The notes below the pieces were generated by a model that did no database searches, was not told where the DNA came from, and worked only from the letters and a program-made list of their open reading frames with translations. This document shows, one piece after another, positions 15,939 through 24,434 of a stretch of DNA of 64,000 bases (positions within the stretch are counted from its first letter, which is position 1; each line of letters opens with the position of its first letter). The translations under genes and the position numbers were made by a program. The DNA is from Gordonia sp. X0973 (GTDB lineage Bacteria > Actinomycetota > Actinomycetes > Mycobacteriales > Mycobacteriaceae): the NCBI RefSeq assembly GCF_013348785.1, contig NZ_CP054691.1:434001-498000 (forward strand), given 5' to 3'.

Positions 15939-16274
15939 CTACTTCTCGTCCGTCGCGACCTCGGTGGGCGAGCGGGTCAGACCGGCGTCGGCGCGCTGCT
16001 CCCGATAGGCGAGCTGTCCGATGCGTTGCGCCACCACCGGTGCGGTGATCAGCGCGAAGAGGCCGGCCAGGATGAGCATGCCGACGTCGGGGTTGTGCCA
16101 GAGCCGGGTCGCGGTGCCGCCGAGTACGAGCAGCAGGCCGAAGGTCTGCGGCTTCGTCGCCGGATGCATCCGCGAGAGGGTGTCGCGGAACCGGAGCATG
16201 CCGACCGACGCGGTCAGGGCCAGGGCCGCGCCGGCGAGGACGAGGACGGTGCTGACGATCTCGGCGGCGGTCAT
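15939..16274 (-). CDS. mnhG: Mrp antiporter subunit G
   Basis: A 111 aa subunit of the multi-protein Na+/H+ (monovalent cation) antiporter, with three membrane helices. Typical blocks are SVGMLRFRDTLSRMHPATKPQTFGLLL and LFALITAPVVAQRI. It is the last gene of the leftward mrp operon and its start overlaps mnhF by 4 bases. A polar tail of about 20 residues is not conserved in the family. It ends 5 bases from the convergent GGCT-like gene, leaving no room for a separate terminator. Confidence 0.93.
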   Translation of the reverse strand: MTAAEIVSTVLVLAGAALALTASVGMLRFRDTLSRMHPATKPQTFGLLLVLGGTATRLWHNPDVGMLILAGLFALITAPVVAQRIGQLAYREQRADAGLTRSPTEVATDEK

Positions 16275-16540
16275 TGGTCGTCCCGGACGCGGAAGCGGGC
16301 GACGGCGATAGACCCGATGAAGTTGACCAGCGCGATGGCCACGACCGTCGAGATCACCGACGAGTCGCCGCTGGTGCCGGCCCACAGCGCCAGCCCGGAC
16401 ATCGTCAGTGCGATGACCATGTCGAGGGCGATGAGCCGGTCCAGCGTCGTCGGGCCGGCGAGCAGCCGGATGCTGGTGTTCACCGCGGCGATCAGCAGCA
16501 TCCCCGCCGCGACCGACCACAGGATGTCGATGGTGCTCAT
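16271..16540 (-). CDS. mnhF: Mrp antiporter subunit F
   Basis: An 89 aa three-helix membrane subunit of the Mrp complex. The block RLLAGPTTLDRLIALDMV matches the family loop GPTxxDRVxAxD between helices 1 and 2, which carries the conserved Asp. Start and stop overlap the neighbouring mnhE and mnhG genes by 4 bases each, so the three small subunits are made in a coupled way. Confidence 0.93.
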   Translation of the reverse strand: MSTIDILWSVAAGMLLIAAVNTSIRLLAGPTTLDRLIALDMVIALTMSGLALWAGTSGDSSVISTVVAIALVNFIGSIAVARFRVRDDQ

Positions 16541-17247
16541 CGCGGCTCCCTTCCATCGGCGTCGCGCTGCGCCAGGATGCGGTTGTGGTACTCGTCGTCG
16601 ATACCGTGGTACGGGCTCGGATGCCATTCGCTGTCGCGCTCGAAGGCGTGGATGAAGGCGCGTTCGATGAAGGCGATCTGGCGGTCGAACTGGGCGACCT
16701 TCCGCGGCGAGCCCAGGTCGAATACGTGGATGTACAGCAGGCGCCTGCGGTGGTCGATCTCCACGACGATGGTGCCGGGGACCAGGTTGATGTAGTTGAT
16801 CGCCAGCGCCAGCACCATGTCCGACTTGATCGCCACCCGGCGGCGGACCACCGCGCCCAGCGGCGGCCGGGAGGGGCGGATGGCCGCCCAGGCGACCTGC
16901 AGCGACGAGAGGGAGAAGTCCCAGATCAGGCGCACCACCAGCACCGCGATCGAGACCGGGTGCAGGCGGCCCTCGACGGGGACCCGCGGCAGCGGCAGCA
17001 GCGTCATGATCATCATCGCCACCACGAATCCGCCGATGACGTTGGCCCACGACACGGTGCCCCAGAGCAGCACCCAGACGAAGGTCAACCACGACGCCGT
17101 CCACACGCGGACCGCGACCTCGCGCAGGTCGCCGCCGAGCCAGGAGGGGACGCGCACGTGCCCGGCCAGCCACACGAAGGCCCGTCCGAAGACCCAGAAG
17201 ATGCTCAGCAGACTGAGCCGCCAGGCGTTGACCAGCGCCGCCTTCAT
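16537..17247 (-). CDS. mnhE: Mrp antiporter subunit E
   Basis: A 236 aa membrane subunit. Helices near 10-30, 55-75 and 75-95 are followed by the family core PVSIAVLVVRLIWDFSLSSLQVAW, then INLVPGTIVVEIDHRRRLLYIHVFD. Compared with the usual ~160 aa, an N-terminal extra hydrophobic region of about 50 residues and a C-terminal extension of about 50 residues (AFERDSEWHPSPYHGIDDEYHNR) are present, as in other actinobacterial MrpE proteins. It overlaps both neighbours by 4 bases. Confidence 0.92.
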   Translation of the reverse strand: MKAALVNAWRLSLLSIFWVFGRAFVWLAGHVRVPSWLGGDLREVAVRVWTASWLTFVWVLLWGTVSWANVIGGFVVAMMIMTLLPLPRVPVEGRLHPVSIAVLVVRLIWDFSLSSLQVAWAAIRPSRPPLGAVVRRRVAIKSDMVLALAINYINLVPGTIVVEIDHRRRLLYIHVFDLGSPRKVAQFDRQIAFIERAFIHAFERDSEWHPSPYHGIDDEYHNRILAQRDADGREPR

Positions 17248-18884
17248 CGCCCGCCCCCGATCCCCGTCACCGCGTGGATGTACACGTGCCGGTTGACCAC
17301 GTCGGCGGCGGCGCGGTCGGCGTAGTTCATGATCGGCCCGGCCCAGATGGTCAGTCCGAGGCCGACGATCACCATCGCGGCCGTCGGCGCCACCATGCCC
17401 AGCGGCATCTTCCCGACGTCGTCGCGGTCGGAGTAGGCGATGTCGGTGCTCTCGTCCATCAGGGCCGAGGGCCGCTCGTCGGAGAGGTCGCCCTCCGGGG
17501 CGTCGGCGCGGGCGCGCCAGAACGCCTTGGTCCAGACGCGCGCGACGACGTACAGGGTCAACAGGCTGGTGACGAGTCCGCCGACGACCAGCGTCCAGGC
17601 CAGCGCCGATCCGTCGACGGCACCGGCCTGCAGGAGCGCGATCTTGCCGATGAATCCCGAGAACGGCGGGATGCCGCCGAGGTTGAGGGCCGGGATCAGA
17701 TACAGCACGGCCAGCACCGGCGTGCCGATCAGTCCGCCGAGGCGCCGCAGCGACGCGGAGCCGGCCTGTCGCTCGATCAATCCGACGACCAGGAACAGAG
17801 TCGTCTGCACGAGGATGTGGTGGGCGACGTAGTAGATGGCAGCGGCCATGCCCAGCTTCGACGAGAGGGCGATGCCGAAGATCATGTAGCCGATGTGGCT
17901 GACGAGTGTGAACGAGAGCAGCCGTTTGATGTCGGACTGGGCGATGGCGCCGGCGATGCCGATCAGCATGGTCAACAGCCCGGCGATCATCAGCACCGAA
18001 TCCATCGAACCGCCCGGGAAGAGCAGCGTGTGTGCCCGGATGATCGCGTACACGCCGACCTTGGTGAGCAGGCCGGCGAACACGGCGGTGACCGGGGCCG
18101 GTGCGGTCGGGTAGGAGTCGGGCAGCCAGGTCGACAGCGGGAAGACGGCGGCCTTGATGCCGAAGGCGACGAGGAGTACCGCGTAGAGGGCGTTGCGGGT
18201 GCCGTCTGGCACATGGCCGTCGTTGAGCCGGATCGACATCTCGGCGAGGTTCAACGTGCCGGTGGTCGCGTAGGCGAAGGCGATGCCGACCAGGAAGATC
18301 AGCGAGGACACCATGGACACCATCACGTACATGGCGCCGGCGCGCACCCGGTCGGCACTCGCGCCGACGGTGAGCAGCACGTAGCTCGCGGTGAGCAGCA
18401 CCTCGAAGGAGACGTACAGGTTGAACAGGTCCCCGGCGAGGAAGGCGTTGCACACCCCGGCGCACAGGATGAGATAGGTCGGCTGGAAGATCGACACCGG
18501 CTGCGCCTCGGTGCCGTCGCGCAGACCCTGGCCGATGGCGTAGAGGATGACGGCGAGCAGCACGGTCGCCGAGACCACCAGCATCATCGCCGACAGGTGG
18601 TCGACGACCAGCGTGATCCCCAGCGGGCCGAGCCGTTTGGTGCGCGCACCGCCGACGTTCGAGTCCCAGCCGCCGATGGCGATGGCCTGGGTGCCGTGCT
18701 GGCTGACGCCGAACAGCATGAGCAGCGAGGCGCCCAGGGTCGTGGTCAGCGCGAGGACGGTGACGACGCGCTGCAGCCGCGGGCTGCGGGCGGCCACCAG
18801 GGTGATCGCCGCGCCGATCAGCGGTACCAGGGTCGGCATCACGATGAGGGCGGGGAACCAGGAGTGCGGCACCGGGATGCTCAT
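17244..18884 (-). CDS. mnhD: Mrp antiporter subunit D
   Basis: A 546 aa polytopic subunit homologous to complex I antiporter-like subunits (NuoL/M/N), thought to carry ions. Conserved segments include LYVSFEVLL, FPLSTWLPDSYPTAPAPVTAVFAGLLTKVGVYAIIR (a Lys-bearing transport helix), HIGYMIFG and GGIPPFSGFIGK. A hydrophilic loop near 475-500 (DAPEGDLSDERPS) is acidic. It overlaps mnhC and mnhE by 4 bases each. Confidence 0.95.
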   Translation of the reverse strand: MSIPVPHSWFPALIVMPTLVPLIGAAITLVAARSPRLQRVVTVLALTTTLGASLLMLFGVSQHGTQAIAIGGWDSNVGGARTKRLGPLGITLVVDHLSAMMLVVSATVLLAVILYAIGQGLRDGTEAQPVSIFQPTYLILCAGVCNAFLAGDLFNLYVSFEVLLTASYVLLTVGASADRVRAGAMYVMVSMVSSLIFLVGIAFAYATTGTLNLAEMSIRLNDGHVPDGTRNALYAVLLVAFGIKAAVFPLSTWLPDSYPTAPAPVTAVFAGLLTKVGVYAIIRAHTLLFPGGSMDSVLMIAGLLTMLIGIAGAIAQSDIKRLLSFTLVSHIGYMIFGIALSSKLGMAAAIYYVAHHILVQTTLFLVVGLIERQAGSASLRRLGGLIGTPVLAVLYLIPALNLGGIPPFSGFIGKIALLQAGAVDGSALAWTLVVGGLVTSLLTLYVVARVWTKAFWRARADAPEGDLSDERPSALMDESTDIAYSDRDDVGKMPLGMVAPTAAMVIVGLGLTIWAGPIMNYADRAAADVVNRHVYIHAVTGIGGGR

Positions 18885-19462
18885 GATTCCTCCTCCTCGT
18901 CGTCGGACCCCAGTTCGTCGACGACGTCGTCGTCGGGCATGAGGAGGTCGGTCTCGATGACCGTGCGGTGCAGCGCCTCGAACTCGGCGCGCGTCAGCGG
19001 ATGGCCCTTGTCGTCGAAGAGGTCGCCGGCCTCGGTATCGGCGAGCGTGCGCGGGTCGTCGCTGCGGTCGCGGTCGCCGGCGGTCTCGAGCGATCCGGCG
19101 ACGATCTTGCGGTCCTCGGGATCGTCGGGCACGTCGTCGTCGTTCTCGCCCTCGTCGCGGTTCAGCACGTAGCGGCGGTACACCAGCGCCAAGACGAAGG
19201 CGGCGACGCCCATCATGATGACGATCGCGGTCAGGATCATGGCCTGGGCCAGCGGATCGGCGTCGGCCTCCTGCCCGGACTCCTTGCCGCGGATCGGCGG
19301 ACTGCCGCTCGGACCGGCCACGACGAGGATCATCACGTTGATCGCGTTGCCGACGAGCATCAGGCCCAACAGCATCTTGATCAGCGAGCGGTCCATCAGG
19401 AGGTAGGCGCCGGCCGCGATCATGCCGCCGAGGACGATCAGCAGGGGGAGGTTGACGCTCAT
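18881..19462 (-). CDS. mnhC: Mrp antiporter subunit C with long acidic tail
   Basis: A 193 aa protein. Three membrane helices in residues 1-105 match NuoK-like MrpC (LLGLMLVGNAINVMIL, DPLAQAMILTAIVIMMGVAAFVLALVYR). The family is usually about 110-125 aa. Here a C-terminal hydrophilic tail of about 80 residues follows, rich in Asp/Glu (NRDEGENDDDVPDD ... SDDEEEES). The tail would lie on the cytoplasmic side and might sense ions or pH or bind a partner; that is inference. It overlaps mnhA and mnhD by 4 bases each. Confidence 0.93.
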   Translation of the reverse strand: MSVNLPLLIVLGGMIAAGAYLLMDRSLIKMLLGLMLVGNAINVMILVVAGPSGSPPIRGKESGQEADADPLAQAMILTAIVIMMGVAAFVLALVYRRYVLNRDEGENDDDVPDDPEDRKIVAGSLETAGDRDRSDDPRTLADTEAGDLFDDKGHPLTRAEFEALHRTVIETDLLMPDDDVVDELGSDDEEEES

Positions 19463-22374
19463 CGGGCACCTGCCTCGACGTCGAGGCGGGCCCCGAGGCT
19501 GCGCAGGATGTCCAGGACCAGTCCCACGACGATCAGGTAGATGCCCAGGTCGAAGAACATGGCCGTGACCAGGTGGATCTCGCCCAGCACGGGGAGCGTC
19601 ACCTCGATCATCGCGGACGAGAGCGCCGGTGCCCCCAGGAACAGGGAGGCGACCGCTGTGCCGCCGGAGATGGCCAGCCCGGTGCCGAGGATGGTCCCCG
19701 CCTCCAGCGGCAGGGCCTCGCCGAGTTCGTAGCGACCACCGGCCAGATAGCGCAGCACCAGTGCCAGGCCCATCGTGAGCCCGCCGGCGAAGCCGCCGCC
19801 GGGGGAGTTGTGCCCGGCGTAGAAGAAGAAGACCGAGAGCACGACCATCGTCGGGAACACCAGCCGCGTGGTGGCCTCGAGGACCAGGGAACGGTGCCGG
19901 GGATCGCGCAGGTCGGACCCGAGCAGCCAGGTCGTGCGCTCCGACGGGATCAGCAGGTCGTCGTCCTGGGCGGTCGCGTCGGCCACCCGCGGCGCCGCGC
20001 CGAAGCGGCGGTTGCGGAAGACCATCGAGGCGACGCCGGTCGCCGCGACGATCAGCACCGAGACCTCGCCGAGGGTGTCCCAGGCGCGGATGTCGACGAG
20101 TAGGACGTTGACCGCGTTGGCGCCGTGGCCGACGGAGTAGGCGACGTCGGGGATGATGCTTTGCAGCGGTCGGGCCGAGCGCGCGGCCGCCGCGAAGTAG
20201 GCGAGGGCGACGAAGGTGCCGCCGATGGCGACGGCGATGATCGCCCGGGTGAGGCGGTGCAGCGCTGGGGGACGGTGGTGGCGGGTCTCCGCGGGCAGTT
20301 TGCGCAGGACGAGGACGAAGATCACCAGCGTCAAGGTCTCGACGAGGGCTTGGGTCAACGCGAGGTCGGGTGCGCCGTGGCGGGCGAAGAGGAAGACGCA
20401 GCCGTAGCCGTTGAGTCCGATGGCGAGGACCGCGGCCAGGCGGTTGCGCAGCAGGACGACGCCGATCGCCGCGGCCAGCATGAGGAGGGCCACGACCGCC
20501 TGCGTCGGTGCGTCGAAGCCCCGCGGGTCGACCGCGCGCCGCGCACCGCTGAACAGCGCGGACATCGGCAGCACGACGGCGGTCGCGAGGATGACGCCCT
20601 GGGTGATGGGCAGGGATCCGCGCTGGGTGTTGCGGGTGATGGCCAGCGACACGGCGTCGATGGTGCGGAGCACGGCGTCGTAGACCCGGTCGGCGTTGAC
20701 GATCGGCTTGTGGACGAAGAGGTGATCGCGCTGGCTGCGGACCACCAGGAAGGTGAGGACACCGGCGACGATCGCGATGGCGGAGAACACCACCGGCAGC
20801 CCGAAGCCGTGCCACATCCCGAGGTGTTCGAGTGGGTGCCCCCAGGTCGCGAGGGTGTCGGCATAGGGCTCGAAGAGGTGTCCGAGCCACCCGGATGCGA
20901 AGCCGGCGACGACGCCGCACACGGCGAGTACCGCCGGTGGCGCGAGGAACAACGGGCTGGGCAGGTGTGCCCGGGCGACGGCGAGGCTGGGGGCCTGCCG
21001 GACCTTGCGTCCGAACGCACCCCACAGGAAGCGGGTCGAGTAGGCCATCGTGATGACCGAGCCGACGAGGACGACCAGGTCGACGGTGTGGGCCTGCCAC
21101 GTCGAGAGGGCGCCGGAGGACCAGATGGTGCCGAAGGCCGTCTCCTTGCCGACGAATCCCAGGGTGAACGGCAGCCCGGCCATACTCGCCGCGGCGACCG
21201 CCGCGACCAGGGCCAGAACCGGCATGCGTTGGCCGAGCCGGGCCAGCTTGCGCAGATCGCGGGTACCGGTCGAGTGGTCGATGATGCCGACCACCATGAA
21301 CAGGGCCGCCTTGAACAGGGCGTGGGCGCACAGCATGGCGAGCCCGGCGAGGGCGACGTTGGCGTCGCCGAATCCGACGAGCACCATCAGGAAGCCGAGC
21401 TGCGAGACGGTCCCGAACGCCAGGATCAGTTTCAGGTCGAGTTCGCGCAGCGAGCGCCAGCCGCCGACGAGCATGGTCAGCGCCCCCAGGCCCAGCACCA
21501 GCACCTGCCACACGGGCAGGTGCGCGAATCCCGGGGCCAGCCGTGCGACGAGGTAGACGCCGGCCTTCACCATCGCCGCGGCGTGCAGGTAGGCGCTCAC
21601 CGGGGTGGGGGCGGCCATCGCTCCTGGTAGCCAGAAGTGCAGCGGGACGATCGCCGATTTCGAGAGTGCGCCGACGAGGATGGCGGCAATCGCGACGTCG
21701 ACGTAGACCGAATTCGACGGCGGGTGGGCGATCAGGTCCGAGAGCAGGTAGCTGCCGGTCCGGGTGCCCAGGGCGATGATCCCGCCCAGCATGGCCAGCC
21801 CGCCCAGGGTGGTCACCAGCAGCGCCTGGGTGGCGGCCCGGCGCGAGCTGGCGCGCACGCCGTAGAAGCCGACGAGCAGGAAGGACAGCACCGTGGTGGC
21901 CTCCCAGAACACGTAGAGGACCAGCATGTTGTCGGAGATGACCAGGCCGAACATGGCCGCGGCGAAGGCGAGCATCTCGCCGCCGAAGACCGCGACGCGC
22001 GGGCGCATCTCGTCGAAGTAGTGGGCGCAGTAGCAGAGGACCAGCGCGCCGATGCCGAGGATGAGAACGGAGAGGATCGCCGAAAGCGTGTCCATGCGCA
22101 TGACGAAGGTCATGTGCAGTCGCGGGACCCATTCGACGGTCTCGACGCGCGGACGGCCCCCGGTCGGCCAGTGGAGCAGGACCCAGGCGAGTGCCGCCGC
22201 CGGTGCCAATGCGATGAGGTAGAAGCCCTTGGTGTCCAGCCACCACATGACGGCGGGCGCGACCACCGCGGCCACCGTCAGGGCGGTCAGGGTGGCTATC
22301 ACGGGCGCTCCGGCGAGATCGGTCGTGCTGGCGTCTTCGGACTTGCGCGGGGTGTCACGACGGTGCGCCCGCAT
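19459..22374 (-). CDS. mnhA: Fused Mrp antiporter subunit A/B
   Basis: A 971 aa protein in which MrpA (about 30-780) and MrpB (about 800-965) are one chain, as in many actinobacteria. The MrpA part has VFWEATTVLSFLLVG, IVPLHFWLPGAMAAPTPVSAYLHAAAMVKAGVY and MAGLPFTLGFVGKE. The MrpB part has FYAGHNSPGGGFAGGL and a final FFDLGIYLIVVGLVLD helix. It is first in a six-gene operon ABCDEFG. ATG 22374 leaves only 21 bases to the divergent lipoprotein start. GTG 22302, preceded by GGAG, is a good alternative that would remove a polar 24-residue leader. Confidence 0.95.
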   Translation of the reverse strand: MRAHRRDTPRKSEDASTTDLAGAPVIATLTALTVAAVVAPAVMWWLDTKGFYLIALAPAAALAWVLLHWPTGGRPRVETVEWVPRLHMTFVMRMDTLSAILSVLILGIGALVLCYCAHYFDEMRPRVAVFGGEMLAFAAAMFGLVISDNMLVLYVFWEATTVLSFLLVGFYGVRASSRRAATQALLVTTLGGLAMLGGIIALGTRTGSYLLSDLIAHPPSNSVYVDVAIAAILVGALSKSAIVPLHFWLPGAMAAPTPVSAYLHAAAMVKAGVYLVARLAPGFAHLPVWQVLVLGLGALTMLVGGWRSLRELDLKLILAFGTVSQLGFLMVLVGFGDANVALAGLAMLCAHALFKAALFMVVGIIDHSTGTRDLRKLARLGQRMPVLALVAAVAAASMAGLPFTLGFVGKETAFGTIWSSGALSTWQAHTVDLVVLVGSVITMAYSTRFLWGAFGRKVRQAPSLAVARAHLPSPLFLAPPAVLAVCGVVAGFASGWLGHLFEPYADTLATWGHPLEHLGMWHGFGLPVVFSAIAIVAGVLTFLVVRSQRDHLFVHKPIVNADRVYDAVLRTIDAVSLAITRNTQRGSLPITQGVILATAVVLPMSALFSGARRAVDPRGFDAPTQAVVALLMLAAAIGVVLLRNRLAAVLAIGLNGYGCVFLFARHGAPDLALTQALVETLTLVIFVLVLRKLPAETRHHRPPALHRLTRAIIAVAIGGTFVALAYFAAAARSARPLQSIIPDVAYSVGHGANAVNVLLVDIRAWDTLGEVSVLIVAATGVASMVFRNRRFGAAPRVADATAQDDDLLIPSERTTWLLGSDLRDPRHRSLVLEATTRLVFPTMVVLSVFFFYAGHNSPGGGFAGGLTMGLALVLRYLAGGRYELGEALPLEAGTILGTGLAISGGTAVASLFLGAPALSSAMIEVTLPVLGEIHLVTAMFFDLGIYLIVVGLVLDILRSLGARLDVEAGAR

Positions 22375-22395
22375 GTTTACCCTACCGTTGCAGCT

Positions 22396-22842
22396 ATGTC
22401 GCCACTTCTAACAGGTCGGCTCCGCCGCGCGGTCCTCGGCATCCTGGCGGTCCTCGCCCTCGCGATGACTCTCGTCGTCGGCGGATGCGACTCGTCGGAG
22501 TCGTCCGGGCCGACCGGGGACGTCGCGATGCCGGCCGACTTCCCGAAGAAGGACCTGCCGCTGCTCGACGGGCGGCTCATCCAGGCCACCGGCAACGCGG
22601 CGGACGGGTGGTCGTTGACCATTCAGGGACAGGCCGGTGGGCCGAATGTCCTCGACTCGGCGGTCCAGACGCTGACCAAGGCCGGATACACCGAGTCCAG
22701 TCGCACCGAGGAGGGCGGCACGCGCACGGTGATCCTTTCGGCGAAGAAGGGCGACCGGACCTATTGGGTCACGGTGGGCAGCTCGCCACGCGCGGCCGGT
22801 GGGCCGAATTCGGTGTTCTACCAGGTGAATCTGGCGCACTAG
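22396..22842 (+). CDS. Small lipoprotein, function unknown
   Basis: A 148 aa protein with a lipoprotein signal (basic MSPLLTGRLRRA, hydrophobic core, VVGGC lipobox with Cys near 32). The mature part is a small alpha/beta domain of two parts (GWSLTIQGQAGGPNVLDSAVQTLTKAGY and a strand-rich C-terminus). No family was recognised. TACCCT at 22379-22384 could be a -10 only 12 bases before the ATG, with no ribosome site, so the mRNA may be nearly leaderless. It converges on the CsoR-family gene with a 4-base overlap at the stops. Confidence 0.65.
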   Translation: MSPLLTGRLRRAVLGILAVLALAMTLVVGGCDSSESSGPTGDVAMPADFPKKDLPLLDGRLIQATGNAADGWSLTIQGQAGGPNVLDSAVQTLTKAGYTESSRTEEGGTRTVILSAKKGDRTYWVTVGSSPRAAGGPNSVFYQVNLAH

Positions 22843-23099
22843 GCCAAGGAGAGGAACAGCTTCTCCAGCTTCTGCGTGTCGACGTTGTCGGGGCCCTCGG
22901 TGCGCATGCAGTACTGCAGGCCGGTGGCGACGAGCGAATAGCCGCTGCGGGCGATCGCCTTGTCGACGGCGGCGAGCTGGGTCAGCGCGTCCTCGCATTC
23001 GGCGCCCTCCTCCAGCATGCGGATGACCGAGGCCAGGTGGCCGTGGGCGCGGCGCAGACGGGTGAGGATCGGCTTGATCTCGTCGGCGGGCAGCTGCAT
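22839..23099 (-). CDS. CsoR/CstR-family repressor lacking the copper-ligand His
   Basis: An 86 aa all-helical regulator of the CsoR (DUF156) family. Aligned with M. tuberculosis CsoR (Cys36-His61-Cys65), the first and third ligands are Cys35 and Cys64 at the same 29-residue spacing, but the middle position is Gly60. A Cys pair without the His resembles CstR-type persulfide sensors rather than Cu(I) sensors. The DUF302 gene upstream overlaps its start. The 24-bp palindrome in front of that gene is its likely operator, giving autoregulation. ATG 23099 is used; GTG 23102 is adjacent. Confidence 0.85.
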   Translation of the reverse strand: MQLPADEIKPILTRLRRAHGHLASVIRMLEEGAECEDALTQLAAVDKAIARSGYSLVATGLQYCMRTEGPDNVDTQKLEKLFLSLA

Positions 23100-23503
23100 C
23101 ACGCACCCGCCTTGGTGACGAGGTCGTCGAGCATCGCCGAGAGCTGGGCGCGGGCATCGGTGGCGATGGTGTGCAGGGCGGCCGTGCCGGTGAACTGCTC
23201 CATCGTGCCCGGGTCGAGGATTTCGACGCGGCTGGCGTTCTCGCCGTCGGCGGAGACGACGACGTTGCACGGCATGATGGCCGCGACCCGCGGGTCGGCC
23301 TGCAGCGCTGCATGGGCGAACCGCGGCTGGCAGGCGCCGAGGATGATCTTCGGCTCGACGTCGACGTCGAGCTTCTTCTTCAACGTCGCCTTGATGTCGA
23401 TTTCGGTGAGCACCCCGAAGCCCGCGTCGGCGAGTCCCGCGCGGGTGCGGGCGACGGCGTCGTCGTAGGGGAGGGGGAGGTCAGCGCTGATGGTGAAGTC
23501 CAT
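23099..23503 (-). CDS. DUF302 protein
   Basis: A 134 aa cytoplasmic protein of the DUF302 family, first gene of a two-gene operon with the CsoR-family regulator. Conserved blocks are LPYDDAVARTRAGLADAGFGVLTEIDIKATLKKKL, ILGACQPRFAHAALQADPR, MPCNVVV and the C-terminal helix. Two Cys (in GACQP and MPCN) are conserved in many members. DUF302 genes often sit beside sulfur- or metal-responsive regulators; their reaction is not known. ATG 23503 follows the operator by 7 bases. Confidence 0.88.
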   Translation of the reverse strand: MDFTISADLPLPYDDAVARTRAGLADAGFGVLTEIDIKATLKKKLDVDVEPKIILGACQPRFAHAALQADPRVAAIMPCNVVVSADGENASRVEILDPGTMEQFTGTAALHTIATDARAQLSAMLDDLVTKAGA

Positions 23504-23510
23504 GACGCCA

Positions 23511-23534
23511 GCATAACCCCCTGGGGGGTTATGC
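23511..23534. promoter_or_regulatory. CsoR/CstR-type operator
   Basis: GCATAACCCCC at 23511-23521 and GGGGGTTATGC at 23524-23534 form a perfect 11-bp inverted repeat with a 2-base centre. A G/C tract flanked by A/T is the known shape of CsoR- and CstR-family operators. It sits 7 bases upstream of the DUF302 start and overlaps the stop codon of pssA. Confidence 0.8.
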
Positions 23535-24434
23535 GCCAGGTCGGCGCAAACCGAGCCGGGCCTGCGACTTGCGCAGGATCGGCCGGCGGCTGCTCGTCAT
23601 GCGCCGATGGGCGCGACGTTCGGCGGGCAACGAGTCCCAGTGCTCGGGCCGCGCCCGGACCCACCGGTTGGCCCACCAGGCGAACGGGATATGCGCCAGA
23701 TACGCGGCGATGATGATGATCATCAGCGTGTACGGATAGGTGACCAGCAGGGCTGCCGCACCGGCGAACAGGATCAGGGCGGGCGCCAACGCGGCGCGCG
23801 AGAGCTTCGTCGTCGCCTTGAGCGACGAGGTGGGGATGCGGCTGATCGCGAGGAATCCGGCCAGCAGCGTCCAGACGGCGACCGCCGCGAAGGAACTCCA
23901 CCAGCCGTCGCCCAGCCACTGGTGCAGGCCGACCGGTCCGAGCGCGATCAACGCAGCGGCCGGTGCGGGCACGCCGACGAAGAAGTCGCGGGTGTAGCCG
24001 GGGGCGTTCTCGTCGTCGGACAGGGTGTTGAAGCGCGCGAGCCGCAGGATGATCGCGCAGCAGTACACCAGGGCGATCGCCCAACCGAGGTCGTGGCCCT
24101 GCATCAGGGTCGCGGCCAAGATGAGTGCCGGAACGACGCCGAAGTTGATCGCGTCGGCCAGCGAGTCGAGTTCGGCGCCGATCTTCGACGTGGCGTTCAT
24201 CAGGCGGGCGACGCGGCCGTCGATGCCGTCGAGGAAAGCCGCGGCGACCACCAGGACCAGCGCCAGATCGATGCGGTTCTCGGCGGCCAGCCGCACCGCG
24301 GTGAGCCCGGCGCAGACCGCGAGGATGGTCAGCGCCGACGGGACGGCGACCCGGGCGCTGCGTGCCCCGGGCTGGCCGACCCGGGGTCGGCCGCGGCGCA
24401 GCGAGCGTCGCGTCGGGGTGCCGGCGACCCTCAC
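23529..24434 (-). CDS. pssA: CDP-diacylglycerol-serine O-phosphatidyltransferase
   Basis: A 301 aa membrane enzyme that makes phosphatidylserine from CDP-diacylglycerol and serine. The CDP-alcohol phosphotransferase motif DGxxARx8GxxxDxxxD appears as DGRVARLMNATSKIGAELD plus the following Asp. About eight hydrophobic helices follow the basic N-terminus. A hydrophilic C-terminal extension of about 55 residues ends the protein. The GTG start overlaps psd by 4 bases (GTGA), so the two consecutive enzymes of phosphatidylethanolamine synthesis are coupled. Confidence 0.93.
   Translation of the reverse strand: MRVAGTPTRRSLRRGRPRVGQPGARSARVAVPSALTILAVCAGLTAVRLAAENRIDLALVLVVAAAFLDGIDGRVARLMNATSKIGAELDSLADAINFGVVPALILAATLMQGHDLGWAIALVYCCAIILRLARFNTLSDDENAPGYTRDFFVGVPAPAAALIALGPVGLHQWLGDGWWSSFAAVAVWTLLAGFLAISRIPTSSLKATTKLSRAALAPALILFAGAAALLVTYPYTLMIIIIAAYLAHIPFAWWANRWVRARPEHWDSLPAERRAHRRMTSSRRPILRKSQARLGLRRPGA

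Noticed and set aside
18881..22246. A 1121-codon alternative minus-strand frame overlapping mnhA and mnhC
   Set aside because: The mnhA frame carries the Mrp motifs and membrane helices; the alternative is Arg/Gly/Pro-rich. Only its terminal segment is real, and that is mnhC.
22839..23503. Copper-responsive csoR-copA-type locus
   Set aside because: The regulator lacks the His ligand and no copper ATPase or CopZ-like gene is adjacent; DUF302 is the only partner.
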